From: a virus
Direction: 5' to 3' (one strand)
Length of the DNA: 41,805 nucleotides
IMG/VR virus record: IMGVR_UViG_3300028840_004839
Location: 1 to 41,805 of that record
Below are positions 31,101 to 40,100 of this stretch, piece after piece. Under the pieces are notes generated by a model. That model was not told the DNA's origin. It saw only the letters and a program-made list of their open reading frames with translations, and ran no database searches. Position 1 is the first letter of the stretch; every line of letters starts with the position of its first letter. Position numbers and translations under genes: made by a program.

Positions 31101-34100
31101 CTACGGGTACAAGCGGCTCAAGCGGCTCTTCTGCTACTTCAGGTAGTGCAGGAACGGCAGGTACATCGGGAGCAGACGGTTCTTCAGGAACTGCGGGCTC
31201 TTCAGGAGAATCAGGCTCAAGTGGAACAAGCGGAAGTGCAGGTTCTTCAGGCACAAGTGGCGCAGACGGTTCTTCGGGAACATCAGGAAGCGCAGGAACT
31301 TCGGGTTCTGCGGGCACATCAGGAACATCGGCATCAAGTGGCACTTCAGGAGCAGATGGCTCATCAGGCACATCAGGCTCATCAGGTAGTACGGGTACAA
31401 GCGGTTCTTCTGCAACTTCAGGTAGTGCAGGAACATCAGGTACAAGTGGAGCAGATGGTTCAAGTGGAACAAGCGGGTCTTCGGGCTCTTCTGCTACTTC
31501 AGGAAGTGCAGGCTCATCAGGCACATCGGGTGCAGATGGCACATCAGGAACATCAGGAGAATCAGGTTCTTCGGGAACAAGTGGTAGCACAGGTTCAAGT
31601 GGTACTTCAGGAGCGGATGGTTCATCGGGAACATCGGGTTCAGCAGGCTCAAGTGGCTCATCAGGCTCTTCAGGAGAATCAGGTTCAAGCGGAACAAGTG
31701 GCTCGACAGGAACGTCGGGCTCAAGTGGTTCTACAGGAACAAGCGGGTCTTCGGGCTCTTCTGCTACTTCAGGTAGTGCAGGGACAGCAGGTACATCAGG
31801 AGCGGATGGCTCTTCGGGAACTTCAGGCTCAAGCGGGTCTTCTGCAACTTCAGGTTCGGCAGGAACATCGGGCACGGCAGGTGTAGATGGTACTTCAGGT
31901 ACAAGTGGTTCAGCAGGTTCTGCGGGTACTTCAGGAACATCGGCATCAAGTGGTACTTCAGGAGCGGATGGTTCGTCAGGAACTTCAGGCTCTTCAGGTA
32001 GTACGGGAACTTCAGGCTCTTCAGGCTCCTCTGCTACTTCAGGTAGTTCAGGTGTGGACGGTACTTCAGGAACTTCAGCAACTTCAGGTTCATCAGGAAG
32101 CACAGGAACATCGGGCTCAAGTGGAGCAGATGGTAGTTCAGGTACAAGCGGTAGCGCAGGTTCATCAGGAAGTGCGGGTACAGCAGGAACAAGTGGTGAG
32201 GATGGGACAAGCGGAACTTCGGGTTCTTCGGGTTCTTCAGGAAGCGCAGGTACAAGTGGCTCGACGGGAACGTCGGGCTCAAGTGGTTCTACAGGAACGA
32301 GTGGGTCTTCGGGTTCTTCTGCTACTTCAGGGTCAGCAGGAACAACAGGTTCAGCGGGAACATCAGGCACAAGTGGTGCAGATGGCTCTTCGGGAACATC
32401 AGGTTCTTCAGGTTCTTCTGCTACAAGCGGCTCAAGTGGTTCTACAGGTACAAGCGGCTCTTCAGGAGCAGACGGTTCATCAGGAACTTCAGGGTCTTCA
32501 GGTTCTTCTGCTACTTCAGGTAGTGCAGGGACTTCAGGCTCTTCAGGTATAGATGGTTCTTCAGGAACTTCAGGTTCAAGCGGAAGCGCGGGTACTTCGG
32601 GTTCAACAGGAACATCAGGGTCTACGGGCACAAGCGGCTCTTCAGGCTCATCGGCTACATCAGGGTCGGCAGGTTCTTCAGGTTCAAGTGGTAGTGCAGG
32701 TAGTGCAGGTACTTCAGGAACAAGTGGAGCGGACGGCTCATCGGGTACATCAGGCAGTTCAGGGTCTTCTGCAACAAGCGGTTCTTCGGGAACTGCGGGT
32801 GTAGATGGCTCTTCAGGCACATCGGGTTCTTCAGGGTCGGCAGGCACAAGTGGTTCTGCGGGCACAGCAGGAACATCAGCAACAAGCGGTTCTTCAGGAA
32901 GCACAGGAACTTCGGGTTCAAGTGGAAGCACAGGAACGAGCGGCTCAAGCGGCTCTTCTGCTACTTCAGGTTCTTCGGGCTCAAGCGCAACATCAGGTTC
33001 TTCAGGTTCTACAGGAACTTCGGGCTCAAGTGGAGCGGATGGCTCAAGTGGTACTTCAGGTAGTGCAGGTTCAAGTGGTTCTGCGGGTACTTCAGGAAGC
33101 ACAGGAACATCAGGTTCTTCAGGAAGCACAGGAACGAGCGGCTCAAGCGGCTCTTCTGCTACTTCAGGGTCAGCAGGTTCAAGTGGAAGTGCAGGAACAT
33201 CGGGCTCAAGTGGAACAAGCGGAGCAGACGGCTCAAGCGGTACATCAGGCTCGGCAGGTTCAAGTGGCTCTGCGGGAACAGCAGGAACAAGTGGTGAAGA
33301 CGGAACAAGTGGAACATCAGGTTCTTCAGGTTCTTCAGGAAGTGCAGGAACGAGTGGCTCTACAGGAACATCAGGTTCAAGTGGAAGCACAGGAACTTCG
33401 GGTTCTTCAGGCTCTACGGGTACAAGCGGCTCAAGCGGCTCTTCGGCTACGTCAGGTAGTGCAGGAACATCAGGCACATCAGGTGCGGATGGTTCTTCAG
33501 GAACAAGCGGGTCGGCAGGTTCAAGCGGAAGCGCAGGAACAAGTGGCTCCACAGGGACAAGTGGTTCTTCAGGCTCTTCAGCAACTTCGGGTTCTTCGGG
33601 CTCTACGGGTACAAGTGGTTCGAGTGGGTCTTCTGCTACTTCAGGTTCTGCGGGTTCTTCAGGAAGCGCAGGAACAAGTGGTTCGGCAGGCACATCAGGA
33701 ACAGCAGGTATAGATGGTTCAAGTGGGACAAGTGGTTCAAGCGGTAGTGCAGGAACGAGCGGTTCAGCAGGTACTTCAGGTACAGCAGGTATAGACGGTT
33801 CTTCAGGTTCAAGCGGAAGCGCAGGTTCTTCGGGTTCAGCAGGTACTTCAGGCTCTACGGGTACATCAGGTTCAAGTGGAAGCACGGGTACAAGTGGTTC
33901 TTCGGGTAGTTCTGCTACTTCAGGTTCTGCGGGTTCAAGTGGCTCTACGGGAACTTCAGGAACATCGGCATCAAGTGGTACATCAGGAGCGGATGGCTCT
34001 TCAGGTACTTCAGGAAGCGCAGGTTCAAGTGGTAGTGCGGGTACTTCGGGTTCTACGGGTACATCGGGCTCAAGTGGTTCTTCAGCCACATCAGGTTCTT

Positions 34101-37100
34101 CAGGCTCAAGTGCAACAAGTGGTTCGGCAGGTTCAAGCGGTAGCGCAGGAACGAGTGGTTCAGCAGGTACATCAGGAACAGCAGGTGCAGATGGTTCTTC
34201 AGGAACGAGCGGTTCAGCAGGTTCAAGCGGAAGCGCAGGAACATCAGGTTCAACAGGAACTTCGGGTTCAAGTGGAAGCACAGGAACTTCAGGTTCTTCA
34301 GGTAGTTCTGCTACTTCAGGCTCAAGCGGGTCAGCAGGTTCCGCGGGTACAAGCGGAAGCGCGGGTACATCAGGAACATCAGGAGCAGATGGTTCTTCGG
34401 GTACGTCAGGTAGTTCAGGTTCTTCAGGCTCTGCGGGTACAAGTGGTTCAACGGGTACTTCAGGCTCAAGTGGTTCAACAGGAACATCGGGCTCTTCAGG
34501 TTCAAGTGCTACTTCAGGTTCATCAGGTTCTTCGGGTAGTGCAGGAACAAGTGGTTCAGCAGGTACTTCAGGTACAGCGGGTGTAGACGGTTCTTCAGGA
34601 ACTTCGGGAAGCGCAGGTTCTTCAGGAACTTCAGGAAGTGCAGGTTCTTCAGGAAGTACGGGAACGAGTGGCTCAACGGGCACATCAGGTTCAAGTGGGT
34701 CTTCTGCTACTTCAGGTTCAAGTGGTTCTTCTGCAACAAGTGGAAGCGCAGGCTCAAGCGGGTCAGCAGGAACGAGTGGTTCAGCAGGCACTTCAGGCAC
34801 ATCAGGAGCAGACGGTTCTTCAGGAACTTCAGGAAGCGCGGGCTCTTCGGGTAGTGCGGGTACTTCAGGCTCTACAGGAACATCAGGTTCAAGTGGAAGC
34901 ACAGGAACTTCGGGCTCTTCAGGTAGTTCGGCTACTTCAGGCTCTGCGGGTTCAAGTGGCTCTGCGGGTACAAGCGGTTCTGCGGGTACAGCAGGTACAT
35001 CAGGAACAGCAGGTGCGGACGGTTCTTCAGGAACTTCAGGAAGTGCAGGTTCTTCAGGAAGCACGGGAACGAGTGGCTCAACGGGCACATCAGGTTCTTC
35101 GGGTTCTACAGGAACAAGCGGCTCAAGTGGTTCAAGTGCAACAAGCGGTAGCGCAGGTTCTTCAGGCTCTGCGGGTACTTCGGGTTCAGCGGGAACATCG
35201 GGTACGGCAGGTGTGGATGGTTCAAGTGGTACTTCGGGTAGCGCAGGTTCTTCAGGGTCAGCAGGAACGTCAGGTTCTACAGGAACTTCGGGCTCAAGCG
35301 GTTCTACGGGTACATCAGGTAGTTCAGGTTCTTCTGCAACAAGTGGTAGCGCAGGTTCAAGCGGAAGTGCAGGAACTTCGGGCTCTACAGGAACAAGTGG
35401 CTCTTCAGGCTCTTCAGCAACTTCAGGCTCTTCAGGTAGTTCTGCAACATCGGGTTCGGCAGGTTCAAGTGGCTCTGCGGGAACAAGTGGTTCTGCGGGT
35501 ACGGCAGGTACATCAGGCACAGCAGGTGCAGACGGTTCAAGTGGTACAAGTGGAAGTTCGGGTTCAAGTGGAAGTGCAGGAACAAGTGGTTCTACAGGCA
35601 CATCGGGCTCTTCAGGCTCTACAGGCACATCAGGCTCTTCAGGAAGTTCTGCTACAAGTGGTTCAGCAGGTTCTTCAGGAAGTGCAGGTTCTTCGGGTTC
35701 TGCGGGAACATCAGGCACAGCAGGTGCAGATGGCTCTTCAGGAACTTCAGGTAGCGCGGGCTCTTCAGGCTCTGCGGGTACTTCAGGTACATCGGCATCA
35801 AGCGGAACATCAGGAAGCGCAGGCTCAAGTGGTAGTGCGGGTACTTCAGGTAGTACGGGTACATCAGGAAGTTCAGGTTCTTCTGCAACTTCAGGTTCTG
35901 CGGGTTCTTCAGGTTCAGCGGGTACATCAGGCTCTACAGGAACTTCAGGCTCAAGCGGTTCTACGGGTACAAGTGGTACAAGTGGTTCTTCTGCAACTTC
36001 AGGTTCTGCGGGTTCTTCAGGTTCAGCAGGTACATCAGGCTCTACAGGAACTTCAGGTTCTTCAGGTAGCACAGGTACAAGCGGTTCTTCAGGGAGTTCG
36101 GCTACATCAGGAAGTGCAGGTTCTTCAGGAAGTGCGGGTACAAGTGGTAGTTCAGGCACATCGGGAGCAGACGGCTCTTCGGGTACATCAGGTAGTTCGG
36201 GCTCAAGTGGTTCTGCGGGTAGCGCAGGTACTTCGGGCTCTACAGGTACAAGTGGTTCAAGCGGCTCTACAGGCACATCAGGTAGTTCAGGTTCTTCTGC
36301 AACGAGCGGAAGCGCAGGTTCAAGCGGTAGTGCGGGAACGAGTGGTTCAGCAGGAACTTCAGGTACGGCAGGTATAGATGGTTCTTCAGGAACAAGTGGT
36401 TCTGCGGGCTCTTCAGGGTCAGCAGGTACTTCGGGTTCTACAGGAACTTCAGGGTCAAGTGGAAGCACAGGGACATCAGGCTCAAGTGGAAGTTCTGCTA
36501 CTTCGGGTTCTGCGGGCTCTTCGGGGTCAGCGGGTACTGCGGGAACGGCAGGTACTTCTGCAACAAGTGGTAGTGCAGGTTCAAGCGGTAGCGCAGGAAC
36601 ATCGGGCTCCACGGGCACAAGCGGTTCAAGTGGTTCTTCAGGAAGTGCAGGCACTTCAGGCTCTACAGGTACAAGTGGTTCTTCAGGTTCGTCAGCGACA
36701 TCAGGTTCAAGCGGTTCATCTGCTACAAGTGGTAGCGCAGGCTCTTCAGGAAGCGCAGGAACGTCAGGTTCAGCGGGTACATCAGGCACAGCAGGTGCAG
36801 ACGGTTCAAGTGGTACAAGTGGTAGCGCAGGCTCTTCAGGTAGTGCAGGTACTTCAGGTTCTACGGGAACGTCAGGTTCAAGTGGAAGCACAGGAACAAG
36901 CGGTTCTTCAGGTTCTTCTGCAACAAGCGGAAGTGCGGGTTCTTCAGGTAGCGCAGGAACATCAGGTTCGGCAGGAACATCAGCAACGTCAGGTAGTGCG
37001 GGTTCAAGCGGAAGTACAGGCTCAAGCGGTAGCACAGGAACAAGCGGTTCTTCAGGTTCATCAGCAACAAGTGGTAGCGCAGGTACTTCAGGTACAAGCG

Positions 37101-40100
37101 GTAGCGCGGGCTCTTCAGGGTCAGCAGGTACTGCGGGTACTGCGGGTACTGCGGCAACTTCAGGAACAAGTGGTTCTTCAGGTTCGTCAGCGACATCAGG
37201 TTCAAGCGGGTCTTCTGCTACTTCGGGTAGTGCGGGTACGAGCGGTAGTGCAGGTACGAGCGGGAGTGCAGGTACGTCAGGTAGTGCGGCAACTTCAGGA
37301 ACAAGTGGTTCTTCAGGTTCGTCAGCAACATCAGGTTCTTCGGGCTCTTCTGCAACAAGTGGCAGTGCAGGCTCTTCAGGAAGCGCAGGAACATCAGGTT
37401 CGGCAGGAACTTCAGGAACAAGTGGTTCTTCAGGTTCGTCAGCAACATCAGGTTCTTCGGGCTCTTCTGCAACAAGTGGCAGTGCAGGCTCTTCAGGAAG
37501 CGCAGGAACATCAGGTTCGGCAGGAACATCAGGAACAAGTGGTTCTTCAGGTTCTTCAGCAACAAGTGGTAGCGCAGGTACTTCAGGTACAAGCGGTAGC
37601 GCGGGCTCTTCAGGGTCAGCAGGTACTGCGGGTACTGCGGGTACTGCGGCAACTTCAGGAACAAGTGGTTCTTCAGGTTCGTCGGCTACTTCAGGCTCTT
37701 CGGGTTCAAGCGCAACATCAGGTTCAAGTGGAAGTACAGGAACAAGCGGTTCTTCAGGTTCTTCAGCAACAAGTGGTAGCGCAGGTACATCTGCAACAAG
37801 CGGTAGCGCAGGCTCAAGTGGAAGCGCAGGTACTTCAGGTTCTACGGGCACAAGTGGCTCATCAGGCTCTACAGGAACAAGTGGTTCTTCAGGTTCTTCT
37901 GCTACTTCAGGTTCTGCGGGCTCTTCAGGTTCAGCAGGTACTGCGGGTACTGCGGGTACAGCAGGTACATCAGCAACGTCAGGTAGTGCGGGTTCAAGCG
38001 GAAGCACAGGCTCTTCAGGCTCTACAGGAACAAGCGGTTCAAGTGGAAGCACAGGAACAAGTGGTTCGTCAGGTTCTTCAGCAACAAGTGGTAGCGCAGG
38101 TACTTCGGGTACAAGCGGTAGCGCAGGCTCAAGCGGAAGCGCAGGAACGAGCGGCTCTACGGGCACAAGCGGTTCAAGTGGAAGCACAGGAACATCAGGT
38201 TCTTCAGGTTCTTCTGCTACTTCAGGTTCTGCGGGCTCTTCAGGGTCAGCGGGTACTGCGGGTACTGCGGGTACTGCGGGTACTTCAGCGACAAGTGGAA
38301 GTTCGGGCTCAAGTGGAAGCGCAGGAACATCAGGGTCTACAGGAACATCAGCAACGTCAGGTAGTGCGGGTTCAAGCGGAAGCACAGGAACATCAGGGTC
38401 TACAGGTACAAGTGGCTCTTCGGGTTCTACAGGAACTTCAGGTTCAAGTGGTTCAAGCGCAACGTCAGGTAGTGCGGGCTCTTCAGGTTCAGCGGGTACA
38501 TCAGGTTCAGCGGGTACTGCGGGAACATCAGCAACGTCAGGCAGTGCGGGTTCAAGCGGAAGCACAGGAACATCAGGGTCTACAGGTACAAGTGGTTCTT
38601 CAGGTTCTACAGGAACTTCAGGTTCAAGTGGTTCAAGCGCAACGTCAGGTAGTGCGGGCTCTTCAGGTTCAGCGGGTACATCAGGTTCAGCGGGTACTGC
38701 GGGTACATCAGCAACGTCAGGCAGTGCGGGTTCAAGCGTCTTCAGGCTCTACGGGCACAAGTGGTTCTTCAGGTTCGTCAGCAACATCAGGTTCTTCGGG
38801 CTCTTCTGCAACAAGTGGAAGTGCAGGCTCGCAGGAACAGCGGGTACTGCGGGTACTTCGGGAACGAGCGGAAGTGCAGGTTCAAGCGGGTCTTCAGGGT
38901 CATCGGCATCATCAGGAACGTCAGGTTCTTCAGCAACGTCAGGTAGTGCAGGCTCAAGCGGAAGTACAGGCTCAAGCGGTAGCACAGGAACAAGCGGTTC
39001 TGCGGGTAGCACAGGTACTTCGGGCTCTACGGGTACTTCAGGTAGTTCGGGCTCTTCTGCAACAAGCGGAAGCGCAGGCTCAAGCGGTAGCGCAGGAACG
39101 AGCGGTTCAGCAGGAACTTCAGGCACGTCAGGTAGCGCAGGTTCTGCGGGTTCTGCGGGTACATCAGGAACATCGGCATCAAGTGGTACTTCAGGAAGTG
39201 CGGGCTCAAGCGGAAGCACAGGCTCAAGCGGAAGTACAGGGTCATCAGGAACTTCAGGTTCATCAGGTTCTTCTGCTACTTCAGGTTCTGCGGGTACATC
39301 AGCAACATCAGGTAGTGCGGGTTCAAGTGGAAGCACAGGCTCTTCGGGTTCTACAGGTTCATCAGGAACGTCAGGTTCTGCGGGAACTTCGGGAACAAGC
39401 GGTAGCGCAGGTTCAAGCGGAAGCACAGGCTCAAGTGGGTCTACGGGTTCTTCAGGAACATCAGGTTCATCAGGTTCTTCTGCGACTTCAGGTAGCGCGG
39501 GCTCAAGCGGGTCTACGGGCTCAAGCGGGTCTACGGGTTCATCAGGAACGTCAGGTTCTGCGGGAACTTCGGGAACAAGCGGTAGCGCAGGTTCAAGCGG
39601 AAGCACAGGTTCTTCAGGTTCAAGCGGTTCTTCTGCTACATCGGGTTCTTCAGGTTCTTCTGCTACAAGCGGTAGCGCAGGTTCTTCAGGAAGCGCGGGC
39701 TCAAGTGGCTCATCTGCTACTTCGGGCTCTTCGGGAACATCAGGTGCAAACGGTTCAAGTGGTTCTTCAGGAAGCGCAGGTTCAAGTGGTTCAGCAGGAA
39801 CTTCAGGCACAAGCGGCTCGGCAGGTTCGAGTGGAAGCACAGGTTCTTCGGGAAGCACGGGTACATCAGGCTCAAGCGGTTCATCTGCAACAAGTGGAAG
39901 TGCGGGTTCTTCAGGAAGCGCAGGTTCAAGTGGTTCAGCAGGCACTTCAGGCACAAGCGGAGCGAATGGCTCAAGTGGCTCAAGCGGTAGCGCGGGGACA
40001 TCAGGTAGCGCAGGAACATCAGGTACGAGCGGGTCATCAGGTTCGAGCGGAAGCACGGGCTCTTCGGGTTCAACAGGTACTTCAGGTTCTTCAGGCTCAA

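Noticed and set aside
28755-36377. Long + strand open frames in other phases of the repeat (Gln/Val/Arg-rich)
   Set aside because: They follow from the repeat composition and have no independent domain or start. The Gly-x-y frame alone shows protein-level regularity with synonymous variation.
28138-38565. A very long open frame (about 3,475 codons) on the - strand reading Pro-Glu-Val/Leu repeats
   Set aside because: It is the mirror of the Gly-Ser-Thr codons. The triplet repeat of the + strand rarely gives stop codons on the reverse strand. It has no promoter, start context or non-repeat domain of its own, while the + frame has a real fibre head domain.
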